Source: Candidatus Lindowbacteria bacterium RIFCSPLOWO2_12_FULL_62_27
GTDB lineage: Bacteria; Lindowbacteria; 2-12-FULL-62-27
Length of the DNA stretch: 64,000 bases
Assembly: GCA_001784175.1 (NCBI GenBank)
Contig: MFPR01000004.1
Location: 372,001 to 436,000, forward strand
Reading direction: 5' to 3'
The notes under the pieces are model-generated. The model did no database searches and was not told the origin of the DNA. It worked only from the letters and a program-made list of their open reading frames with translations. Position 1 is the first letter of the stretch. Every line of letters starts with the position of its first letter. Of this stretch, positions 1 to 6,114 are shown piece by piece. A program made the position numbers and the translations under genes.

Positions 1-734
1 ACACAATGAGAGACACGGTCGAAAGCATCGATGTCGGCACCGACAAAAAGGGGGGCAGCATCGAAAGGATTTACTCCAAAAGTTTCCGGGATTTTTTTAG
101 CCGGACCTTTAAGTCCCTCGGAATCAAGATGGCAATGAATGAAATCCCGAAACTCAAGAGTCAATGGTTGAATGAAAGGCGGGCTGCTTGGATGAAGAAG
201 AATCCGGCAACGCCTGTGCCGAACCAGCGGGAACGTGCGTGGGAAGCATCATTTCCAAGACGTCTACAATTCGATATGGGCTATGGCGAAGACGTTGCGG
301 AGGTCAACCCCAAGAATGGCCCGTCGAGATTTGTTCGCGCCCAGCCTGTCAACGATCGGATTGAAGTTTGGACGAACGACGTCAGACAGGCGCAGATTCG
401 TACTGTGAAGAATCGGATTCTGTTTCGGCACATCCAGGACAATTCACCGCAGGGACGGACTCTTGAAAGAATTTTCCGGAGAAACGACATGATTCAGTTG
501 GATGCGGTTCAAAAAAGGGGGAGAAAAGGAATAACTGGAAAAAGTTACGAGGCCGGTGAATATATGGTCGTTAAAATCGAGAAAGGCGGAAAATTTACGG
601 CCGTTCCGGCGCACAGGGGGAAAGGCAGAGAAAATCAGCGCCAAGTTTCGCAGCGTGAAATCGCCAAACTGTGCGGGGTTTCGCTTTCTCCGAAAAGGCG
701 GAAGCCATCCCGCTCAACGAGCGAAAGCGGTTGA
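1..734 (+). CDS. C-terminal part of a large protein, probably the end of a Cas9 effector (partial, 5' end outside window)
   Basis: The frame is open to the left edge (ACA precedes the ATG at 6), so this is probably the 3' end of a longer gene. The last part has the layout of a Cas9 PAM-interacting domain: a basic segment, then RIFRRNDMIQLD (about residues 155-166 counted from the ATG at 6), a Gly/Lys loop, GEYMVVKIEKGGKFTAVPAHR (about 184-204) and a basic tail. In many Cas9s a 'gD.v.l...G.y.V..i..g.i.l.p.h' pattern occurs just before the stop. It lies upstream of cas1-cas2-cas4 on the same strand and the repeat is type II-like. No RuvC or HNH residues are visible because they would lie left of the window. 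A different CRISPR effector or an unrelated basic protein is possible. Confidence 0.5.
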   Translation, partial: TMRDTVESIDVGTDKKGGSIERIYSKSFRDFFSRTFKSLGIKMAMNEIPKLKSQWLNERRAAWMKKNPATPVPNQRERAWEASFPRRLQFDMGYGEDVAEVNPKNGPSRFVRAQPVNDRIEVWTNDVRQAQIRTVKNRILFRHIQDNSPQGRTLERIFRRNDMIQLDAVQKRGRKGITGKSYEAGEYMVVKIEKGGKFTAVPAHRGKGRENQRQVSQREIAKLCGVSLSPKRRKPSRSTSESG

Positions 735-785
735 CAAACTTGTTTTTCAACCGTCGGATCCGAACGACGCGCGGCACCCATCAAG

Positions 786-814
786 TTGACATCCCCGGCG
801 TCCGTACGGATACT
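786..814 (+). promoter_or_regulatory. Candidate sigma70 promoter for the DUF4160/DUF2442 pair
   Basis: TTGACA at 786-791, a 17-bp spacer and GATACT at 809-814. This lies in the 173-bp gap after the putative effector gene and about 95 bp before the DUF4160 start. It would let the small pair be transcribed independently of the upstream gene. A second TTGACA occurs at 731-736 but has only a poor -10 (TCGGAT). Confidence 0.45.
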
Positions 815-907
815 CAATTATCAGTTCAGACATACTCCCCGTCTTCCCATCGGGTCCTTCAGGATAGCCGAGACCAGGATGCCGGGTAGATTCTTTTTGG
901 AGGTCGG

Positions 908-1144
908 ATGCCGACGGTCTTAAGAAAGGGGCCGTATCGTTTTTTCTTTTTTGCCGGTGATCGCGGCGAGCCGCCGCACGTTCACGTTGAGCGTGACAAC
1001 AAGGTCGCCAAGTTTTGGCTGGAACCGGTTCGGTTGTGCGGGAGCGGGGGATTCTCACGGGCTGAAATTCGCCGGATACTCAAGTTGGTGTTCGCTTATG
1101 CGAGTGAATTGAAGGAGGCGTGGCATGCGTACTTCAACGGTTAG
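908..1144 (+). CDS. DUF4160 family protein
   Basis: A 78-residue protein with the DUF4160 signature: a short basic N-terminus, FFFFAGDRGEPPHVHVERD (the 'EPPHVHV' motif) and a C-terminal helix ending LKEAWHAYFNG. The start is preceded by GGAGG at a good distance. It overlaps the next gene by 20 bp, the usual arrangement of DUF4160 with DUF2442. Such pairs have been proposed as toxin-antitoxin-like modules; I know of no established biochemistry. Its place between a CRISPR effector and cas1 is odd and suggests insertion of a mobile small module. Confidence 0.85.
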   Translation: MPTVLRKGPYRFFFFAGDRGEPPHVHVERDNKVAKFWLEPVRLCGSGGFSRAEIRRILKLVFAYASELKEAWHAYFNG

Positions 1145-1454
1145 GACGGAAACGCCGCTTGCGGAAGACGTGACGCTGACGGCCGACACGATCCATGTCG
1201 ATTTGAGCGACGGCAGAACCATCTCCGCGCCGCTGGCGTGGTTTCCGAGGCTTCTAAACGCGTCGCAAAAGGAAAGAGACAACTGGCGGCTGATCGGCAA
1301 GGGACAGGGCCTGCATTGGGAAGACATCGACGAGGATATCAGCGTTGGGAATCTCCTGATGGGTCAGGCATCCGGCGAAAGTCAGCAGTCTTTCGAGAAG
1401 TGGCTCTCGGCAAGGAAACCCCGCCGTTCAACCTCACACGGACAGCGACGCTGA
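1125..1454 (+). CDS. DUF2442 family protein
   Basis: A 109-residue protein with the typical DUF2442 core: a strand-rich N-terminus with 'DLSDGRTISAPLAWFPRLLNAS', followed by WRLIGKGQGLHWEDIDEDISV and a basic tail. The start codon lies inside the end of the DUF4160 gene, so the two are probably translationally coupled. It is the likely partner (candidate antitoxin or cofactor) of the upstream protein. The C-terminal extension after SVGNLLMGQ is basic and may be disordered. Confidence 0.85.
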   Translation: MRTSTVRTETPLAEDVTLTADTIHVDLSDGRTISAPLAWFPRLLNASQKERDNWRLIGKGQGLHWEDIDEDISVGNLLMGQASGESQQSFEKWLSARKPRRSTSHGQRR

Positions 1455-1549
1455 ATACAAAAAAGTGAATATCTTGAAATCCCGTCAACCGGACGGTAAA
1501 CTCGAGTCGTGAAAAGAAAACGATTCCGCTCGACATCGGAGGTGGCCGT

Positions 1550-1834
1550 ATGAAAAAGGAAATGACGGTTGAAATTCCGTTCGGGGACGAAGGATATTCC
1601 GTTTTGAGCCACTTGAGAAATCTTTTCGTCCATCCGCTGGGCGAAGGCATGCCTCATAACGACCTTTCACTTTCCACAACTACCGGCATTCGAATTCCGC
1701 GGCTACGGAAGATTCTGGCAGTGTTTGAAAAAAGTGGATTTGTCAGTATCGAGCGGTCAGGGAACTACCGATGGTTTATATGGATTGAGGGGGAGGGCCT
1801 TCAAGTGTGTGAGAAAATGATGAAGGCGGGATAG
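1550..1834 (+). CDS. Small winged-helix-like hypothetical protein
   Basis: A 94-residue protein starting 7 bases after a GGAGG site. The middle (about residues 36-72) reads like a winged helix: HNDLSLSTTTGIRIPRL as a helix-turn-helix, then RKILAVFEKSGFVSIERSG and a beta wing YRWFIWIEGEG. I do not recognise a named family. The next gene starts 11 bp downstream, so the two form an operon and this may be its regulator or DNA-binding partner. The stretch is visibly AT-richer than the cas genes, consistent with separate acquisition. Confidence 0.55.
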   Translation: MKKEMTVEIPFGDEGYSVLSHLRNLFVHPLGEGMPHNDLSLSTTTGIRIPRLRKILAVFEKSGFVSIERSGNYRWFIWIEGEGLQVCEKMMKAG

Positions 1835-1845
1835 GCGGAACGAAG

Positions 1846-2292
1846 TTGGTAAAGACTGTTTTTATCGCGCACGACTATTATGAAATAGGGGGCCGAAAAA
1901 GGAAGTACCGGCGTCTTATATCAACAGCCCTCAAACATACCGGCTTTCGTCCCACCTATGCCGATCACGCCATCCAAAACGTTTCAATATTGAAGGAAAT
2001 CATTCGGAAAATTAGAAACGCCTCTTTCTGCATTTTGGACATCACAGGCCGCAAAAAAAGTACGGCGCTGAATCTGAACGTTCTTCTGGAACTCGGGATG
2101 GCCTATGGCGCCGGCAGGCCGGCCTTTCTGATCTACGAAGAGCGGAGTGTCCATCCATCCCTCATCAAGGAGATTTCCGACCTGGGAAATGAATTGCACT
2201 TTCCCTACCGCGGCCTTAACGCACTTCCGATTCTAATCAGAAAAACCATTCTCGACGTTGTAAGGAGAAGCCGTCCCCGAAAGGGGCGTTGA
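1846..2292 (+). CDS. TIR-like / nucleoside deoxyribosyltransferase-like protein next to cas1
   Basis: 148 residues from a TTG start with an AGGCGGAACGAAG leader. The N-terminus KTVFIAHDYYE resembles the first strand of TIR and nucleoside 2-deoxyribosyltransferase folds. The segment about residues 62-100 (SFCILDITG, then LNLNVLLELGMAYGAGRPAFLIYEE) matches the pattern 'a.~vI.D.t...N.NV.~ElG.A...g.p.ili' of that superfamily, with the Glu of ELG as candidate nucleophile. Proteins of this fold include NAD-cleaving immune effectors. It ends 16 bp before cas1 on the same strand and may be co-transcribed with it. Enzymatic function is inferred from fold-level similarity only. Confidence 0.55.
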   Translation: MVKTVFIAHDYYEIGGRKRKYRRLISTALKHTGFRPTYADHAIQNVSILKEIIRKIRNASFCILDITGRKKSTALNLNVLLELGMAYGAGRPAFLIYEERSVHPSLIKEISDLGNELHFPYRGLNALPILIRKTILDVVRRSRPRKGR

Positions 2293-2308
2293 CGACAAGC
2301 CGCCCCTG

Positions 2309-3487
2309 ATGCCCTTCTCCGACGCTCATCGCATCGAACCTCCCCCGCAGCAGATCAATTTGCTGACCGGCGAACCGGAAATGCCGTCCGCGCGGGTCGA
2401 ACATTTGCCGGTGGACGACGTCCCTTACACGCTGGAGGACGGCATCACGGTGGTGCAAAGCCCGTCGGGACTGACGGCGTCCATTTCGGGCAACGGCTGT
2501 CATGTCGGCAAACGAAGCGAGCGGCTGGTCATACGGAAGAAAGACGGCCGGGCGGTGTGGCAGATTCCGATGGCGCGCCTGCACGAAATCATCCTCGACG
2601 CGCGAGGCCTGTCGATCACGACCGATCTTCTGACGGCGCTGGCCGAACGGGGGATCCGCACCAGCATCATCGCGTTCAACGGCAAGCCGGTGGCGGAGAT
2701 CGCTTCGCCGCTTCTGACGGCCGTGGTCGAAACGCGCAAGGCGCAATTCGAGGCGCTGACCAACGGACGGGGACTGCGGCTCGCCAAGGCTGTTGTCGCC
2801 GGAAAAATCCGGAACCAACTGCGGCTTCTGAAATATTTCGGAAAATATATTTCCACTTCCCAGCCTGACCTGTTTTCCTCCCTGCAGGAGGACATCTCCG
2901 CAATGGATGACGCGCGGAGGGGGATAGAACAGGTCGCGGAAACCTCGCTCGACGAAACCCGCGCACAACTGATGGGCATCGAGGGACAGGCCGGGCAGAG
3001 GTATTGGTCCGCCGTCGGCCGGATCATCGGCGGGCGCGTACCGTTTCCGGGACGCACGCATCGCGGCGCATCGGATCCCGTCAACGTCATGCTGAATTTC
3101 GGATACGGCGTTTTGTATTCGCAAGTTTGGGGCGCGGTACATTTCGCGGGGCTGGAACCGTTCGCCGGATTTCTTCACACCGACCGGGCCGGCAAGCCCA
3201 GCCTCGTTTTCGACATGGTCGAGGAATTTCGCGCGCCGGTGGTCGACCGGACGGTCATTTCTATGGCGCAACTCGGCCAGGTGCGTGCGCTCAGGACGCC
3301 GGGAATGCTGGACGGCGATCTGAAAACGGAATTCCTGTCGAAACTCTTGGAACGCATCGACGGGACGGAATCCTTCGACGGCGGGAAATACAGAATTCGT
3401 TCGATTATTCAAAAACAATGCCGGCTGGCGGCGTCCTTCATTCGAGGCTCGATCGAGGAATATCGGCCGTTCCGGTTCAAGTGGTAG
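2309..3487 (+). CDS. cas1: CRISPR-associated endonuclease Cas1
   Basis: Integrase subunit of the Cas1-Cas2 spacer acquisition complex. It is 392 residues, somewhat long; an N-terminal extension of about 45 residues (NLLTGEPEMPSARVEHLPVDD) precedes the beta domain. The C-terminal helical domain shows the conserved metal-site regions: the Glu region around GQAGQRYWSAVG, the His in YSQVWGAVHFAGLEPFAGFLH and the Asp/Glu in PSLVFDMVEEFRAPVVDR. It is followed 4 bp later by cas2 and then cas4, an order seen in type II-B and some Cas4-containing type II-C and other loci. No cas3, cas5, cas7 or cas8 is present. Confidence 0.95.
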   Translation: MPFSDAHRIEPPPQQINLLTGEPEMPSARVEHLPVDDVPYTLEDGITVVQSPSGLTASISGNGCHVGKRSERLVIRKKDGRAVWQIPMARLHEIILDARGLSITTDLLTALAERGIRTSIIAFNGKPVAEIASPLLTAVVETRKAQFEALTNGRGLRLAKAVVAGKIRNQLRLLKYFGKYISTSQPDLFSSLQEDISAMDDARRGIEQVAETSLDETRAQLMGIEGQAGQRYWSAVGRIIGGRVPFPGRTHRGASDPVNVMLNFGYGVLYSQVWGAVHFAGLEPFAGFLHTDRAGKPSLVFDMVEEFRAPVVDRTVISMAQLGQVRALRTPGMLDGDLKTEFLSKLLERIDGTESFDGGKYRIRSIIQKQCRLAASFIRGSIEEYRPFRFKW

Positions 3488-3491
3488 AACG

Positions 3492-3827
3492 ATGGCCGAC
3501 ATGCGCTGTCTCGTCGTCTATGACATCGAGGAGGACAAAGCGCGGACGAAAATCAGCGAGGCGTGCCTGGATTTTGGGCTGGAGAGAATTCAGATGAGCG
3601 CGTTTTGGGGACTCCTGTCGCGTACGCGCCAGCGCGAGCTCTATCACCGGATCAAGCGGCTTCTGGGGGATGGGTACGGGCGTTTCTTCATTCAGCCCAT
3701 TTGCGCGCACGACGAGGACACACGATTCATTCACGAACAGGGCGACCCCGGCGACCGGACGCTCCTGCGGTCGCTCATTGAGGAACAAAAGACGCGGGAT
3801 CAGGCGCGCGTCCTGAAATTCGAATGA
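3492..3827 (+). CDS. cas2: CRISPR-associated protein Cas2
   Basis: 111 residues, normal for the family. It begins with MRCLVVYDIEEDKARTKISE, containing the conserved first strand and Asp of the ferredoxin-like fold, followed by LERIQMSAFWGLLS and the closing strand RFFIQPICAHDED. It bridges two Cas1 dimers in the adaptation complex. The gene starts 4 bp after cas1 and its stop overlaps the cas4 start (ATGA), so the three adaptation genes form one translational unit. Confidence 0.95.
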   Translation: MADMRCLVVYDIEEDKARTKISEACLDFGLERIQMSAFWGLLSRTRQRELYHRIKRLLGDGYGRFFIQPICAHDEDTRFIHEQGDPGDRTLLRSLIEEQKTRDQARVLKFE

Positions 3828-4414
3828 CGCCGGCCGCTTCGGACATCGTCACGGTCAGCGATTTGAAACAGTTCGCCTTTTGCCCGCGCATCCCCTATTT
3901 TTCCAGAGTCATGCCGATCCGGCCTCCGGCCACGGAGCTGATGGAACGAGGTCAGCGGTTGGAGGAGGAATTTCGGCGGCTGGAGGTGCGGCGAAGCTTG
4001 GGCCGATACGGATGGGACCGGGCAACAAGACATTTCAGCGTATACGCGATGAGTGAATCATGCGGCATCGCCGGTCGGATCGATCTGGCGCTCGAACGCG
4101 ATGACGCCGTTGCCATCGTTGACGTGAAGGCGAGCGGGGGATTTGTCGGAGACAATCACCGGATGCAGGCGGCGGCGTATCAGGTATTGGCCGGCGAGCA
4201 TTTCGGCAAACCCTGTATTGGCGCGTTCATGTATTTTCTGGATCGCCGATGTGTGGAACGTCTGGAGCCGGACGCCGCATGGAACGAACGACTCCGGCGA
4301 GCAATAGACACCATTCGGGCCATGTCAACAACCCACGATTTCCCGCCCGCAACGGCACATCGCAAAGCCTGCGAGCAATGCGAATATCGCAATTTCTGCG
4401 GCGATGTATTCTGA
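3824..4414 (+). CDS. cas4: CRISPR-associated exonuclease Cas4
   Basis: 196 residues of the RecB-type nuclease family that trims and PAM-selects prespacers for Cas1-Cas2. The iron-sulfur cysteines are visible: one near the N-terminus (FAFCPRIPYF) and three at the C-terminus (CEQCEYRNFC). The nuclease core includes AGRIDLAL and the IVDVKAS motif with Asp and Lys, followed by QAAAYQ. It overlaps cas2 by 4 bp. Cas4 in a locus with a probable Cas9 is restricted to type II-B and a minority of II-C-like systems. Confidence 0.93.
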   Translation: MTPAASDIVTVSDLKQFAFCPRIPYFSRVMPIRPPATELMERGQRLEEEFRRLEVRRSLGRYGWDRATRHFSVYAMSESCGIAGRIDLALERDDAVAIVDVKASGGFVGDNHRMQAAAYQVLAGEHFGKPCIGAFMYFLDRRCVERLEPDAAWNERLRRAIDTIRAMSTTHDFPPATAHRKACEQCEYRNFCGDVF

Positions 4415-4430
4415 TTTCGCAAATATCCCG

Positions 4431-4465
4431 GCAAATTTCGCAAGCTTGACGCTTGCGAAATGTGC
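4431..4465. other. Long perfect-type hairpin between cas4 and the CRISPR array
   Basis: Arms GCAAATTTCGCAAGC and GCTTGCGAAATGTGC are complementary with one mismatch, separated by the 5-base loop TTGAC. It starts 17 bp after the cas4 stop. No T-run follows on either strand, so it is not a classical intrinsic terminator. It could end cas4 transcripts from the left and, if the array is read leftwards, array transcripts from the right. Confidence 0.6.
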
Positions 4466-4507
4466 CTCACTCATTCCGAACCCAACTCACACAGCTTCAT
4501 AACTGCG

Positions 4508-4530
4508 GAGCGGGAATTGTAGTCCCGCTC
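4508..4530. other. Inverted-repeat junction at the left end of the array
   Basis: GAGCGGGA at 4508-4515, immediately left of the first repeat, is the exact reverse complement of TCCCGCTC inside repeat 1 (4523-4530), leaving a 7-base loop. The 8 bases are identical to the minus-strand sequence inside every repeat. It may be a remnant of a repeat or a leader-end signal. Confidence 0.4.
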
Positions 4531-4543
4531 AAAAAAAATTCAA
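4516..4543 (-). promoter_or_regulatory. Sigma70-like promoter embedded in each CRISPR repeat (repeat 1 shown)
   Basis: On the minus strand repeat 1 contains TTGAAT (4543-4538) and TACAAT (4521-4516) separated by 16 bp. Because the repeats are identical, the same promoter recurs in repeats 2, 3 and 4, with transcription beginning in the spacer to the left of each repeat. Promoters of this kind inside repeats are known from type II-C arrays of Neisseria meningitidis and Campylobacter jejuni, where they give crRNAs without precursor processing. Confidence 0.55.
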
Positions 4544-4769
4544 GGGTGAAAGCAGATACTCGTCTCACAGAAGTCTCTGACAAATTTATTGTAGTCCCGC
4601 TCAAAAAAAATTCAAGGGTGAAAGCCATGGCCGCTCTCGCAAGCGGCGGGGGCCGCGGATTGTAGTCCCGCTCAAAAAAAATTCAAGGGTGAAAGTCACA
4701 ACATCCGTATGCGCTTGAATCCACTCTTTGATATTGTAGTCCCGCTCAAAAAAAATTCAAGGGTGAAAG
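4516..4769 (-). CRISPR. CRISPR array, four 37-bp repeats and three spacers
   Basis: Identical repeats occupy 4516-4552, 4588-4624, 4659-4695 and 4733-4769. The plus-strand repeat begins ATTGTAGTCCCGCTC, continues with eight A residues and ends TTCAAGGGTGAAAG. Spacers are 4553-4587 (35 bp), 4625-4658 (34 bp) and 4696-4732 (37 bp). Read on the minus strand the repeat ends GGGACTACAAT, like the TACAAT or TAAAAT ends of Neisseria and Campylobacter type II-C repeats. That, and the promoter inside each repeat, is why I assign transcription to the minus strand. The opposite orientation is not excluded. The array is short, with no degenerate terminal repeat, so it may be young or rarely used. Confidence 0.95.
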
Positions 4770-4790
4770 ACGGGGGAACGGCGGATGGAC

Positions 4791-4828
4791 CCCCCTTTAT
4801 CCCCCCTTGTAAAGGGGGGAAAGAGGGC
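4791..4828. repeat. G/C-tract hairpin downstream of lysC and the CRISPR array
   Basis: CCCCCCTT (4801-4808) and AAGGGGGG (4812-4819) form an 8-bp stem with loop GTA, flanked by further C-rich and G-rich tracts. It lies 13 bp beyond the lysC stop (minus strand) and 21 bp after the last CRISPR repeat. It resembles C-tract intergenic repeats and may serve as a bidirectional terminator, although there is no clear T-run. Confidence 0.45.
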
Positions 4829-4840
4829 GGTTATCCCCGG

Positions 4841-6112
4841 TCAGGCGCCGGCGGCGACGGGGGCTTGCCGGCCGAGTTCGAACGCGGCGTGGAGCCGGCG
4901 GACGGCCTCGTCGGCCTTGGACCGGCTGATGATGCAACTGACCTTGATTTCGCTGGTCGAGATCATCTCGATGTTGACGCCGGCCGCGGCCAGGGACTTG
5001 AACATCTTTGCGGCCACACCGGCATGGGACCGCATGCCGACGCCGACGATCGAGACTTTGGCCACGTCGTCCGAAAAGACAATGCTGCCGCCGCTCAGGT
5101 CTTTCAGCACCGGTTTCAGCCGCTCCACCGCGCGTTTAAGATCGGTGGAGGCGACGGTGAAGGCGATGTCGTTCTTGCCGATCTCGTGTTCCGACGAGGA
5201 CTGGACGATCATGTCGACGTTGATGTTGGATTCGGCCAGGCCGCCGAAGAGTTTCGCGGCGACGCCGGGGACGTCCGGCAGGTCAATGGCGGTGATCCGC
5301 GCCTGGTCCTTGTCGGCGGCCACGGCGCGGACAATGGGTCGTTCCATCATGGGTGTTTCTTCCTCCTCGATGATCCAACTGCCGGCGTTCCCGTTGAGGC
5401 TGGACCGCACGTGCAGGGGAATGTTGTATTTTTTGGCGAACTCGATCGACCGGTTCATCATGACCTTGGCGCCGAGCGAGGCCAGCTCGAGCATTTCGTC
5501 GAAATAAATCCGCTCGATCTTCCGCGCTTCCGGCACCACCCGCGGGTCGGCGGTGTAGATGCCGTCCACGTCCGTGTAGACCTCGCACACGTCCGCCTTG
5601 AGCGCGACCGCGAGGGCGACGGCCGTGGTGTCGGAACCGCCGCGGCCGAGGGTGGTGATGTCGTTGGAGGCGTCGAGCCCCTGGAATCCGGCGCAGACGG
5701 CGATGTTGCCGTTGGTGATTTCCTTCTGGAGCCGGGTGCCGTCGATTTCGACGATCCGCGCCTTGGTGTGGACGCTGTCGGTCCGGATGCCCAGTTGCGG
5801 CGCGAAAAACGCGGCGGCCTTCTCGCCTTCCGCCTGGATCGCCATTGCCAGAAGCGCGCTCGATATCTGTTCGCCGGCGCTCATGAGCAAATCCATCTCG
5901 CGGTCCGGCGGGTCCGCGTTGATTTTTTTTGAGAGATCGATCAGGTCGTCCGTCGTGTCGCCCATCGCCGACACCACCACCACGCAGCGGTTCCCCTCGC
6001 GCTTCTTGTCGATGATCCGCCGCGCCACGTTCTTCATCCGGTCGGGATTGGCGACCGAACTGCCGCCGAACTTCATGACGACGAGCGGCCGATGTTCTCG
6101 GTCGCCGGACAC
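4841..6112 (-). CDS. lysC: Aspartate kinase
   Basis: Phosphorylates L-aspartate, the first step of lysine, threonine and methionine synthesis. 423 residues from a GTG two bases after the upstream stop; GGGAGG lies about 10 bases before it, whereas the internal ATG at 6076 has no ribosome site. KFGGSS (about residues 14-19), the GRGGSDTTAVALA motif and EVYTDVDGIYTADPR mark the kinase domain. Two ACT domains follow (ITAIDLPDVPGVAAKLFGGL and VSIVGVGMRSHAGVAAKMF), so feedback inhibition by lysine or threonine is expected. It is coupled to the apgM-like gene upstream. Confidence 0.95.
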   Translation of the reverse strand: MSGDREHRPLVVMKFGGSSVANPDRMKNVARRIIDKKREGNRCVVVVSAMGDTTDDLIDLSKKINADPPDREMDLLMSAGEQISSALLAMAIQAEGEKAAAFFAPQLGIRTDSVHTKARIVEIDGTRLQKEITNGNIAVCAGFQGLDASNDITTLGRGGSDTTAVALAVALKADVCEVYTDVDGIYTADPRVVPEARKIERIYFDEMLELASLGAKVMMNRSIEFAKKYNIPLHVRSSLNGNAGSWIIEEEETPMMERPIVRAVAADKDQARITAIDLPDVPGVAAKLFGGLAESNINVDMIVQSSSEHEIGKNDIAFTVASTDLKRAVERLKPVLKDLSGGSIVFSDDVAKVSIVGVGMRSHAGVAAKMFKSLAAAGVNIEMISTSEIKVSCIISRSKADEAVRRLHAAFELGRQAPVAAGA

Positions 6113-6114
6113 GG

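Noticed and set aside
705-718. TCCCGCTCAA at the end of the putative effector equals 10 bases of the CRISPR repeat and could be an anti-repeat (tracrRNA).
   Set aside because: The match does not extend to the conserved lower stem (TAGTCCC/CTACAAT part), it sits in coding sequence, and a 10-base chance match in this stretch is not negligible.
46-789. A second plus-strand frame (556-789) and minus-strand frames in the left edge.
   Set aside because: Overlap the effector-like gene, have no family features and no ribosome site.
4516-4769. Array of type V-K or I-D because the plus-strand repeat ends GAAAG.
   Set aside because: No cas7/8/12k or transposon genes are near, the minus-strand end (TACAAT) and promoter fit type II better, and cas1-cas2-cas4 alone does not support V-K.
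4453-5932. Open frames across the CRISPR array with repeated IVVPLKKNSRVK-type peptide and on into lysC.
   Set aside because: They are the translation of the repeats and the antisense of lysC; no ribosome site and no family.
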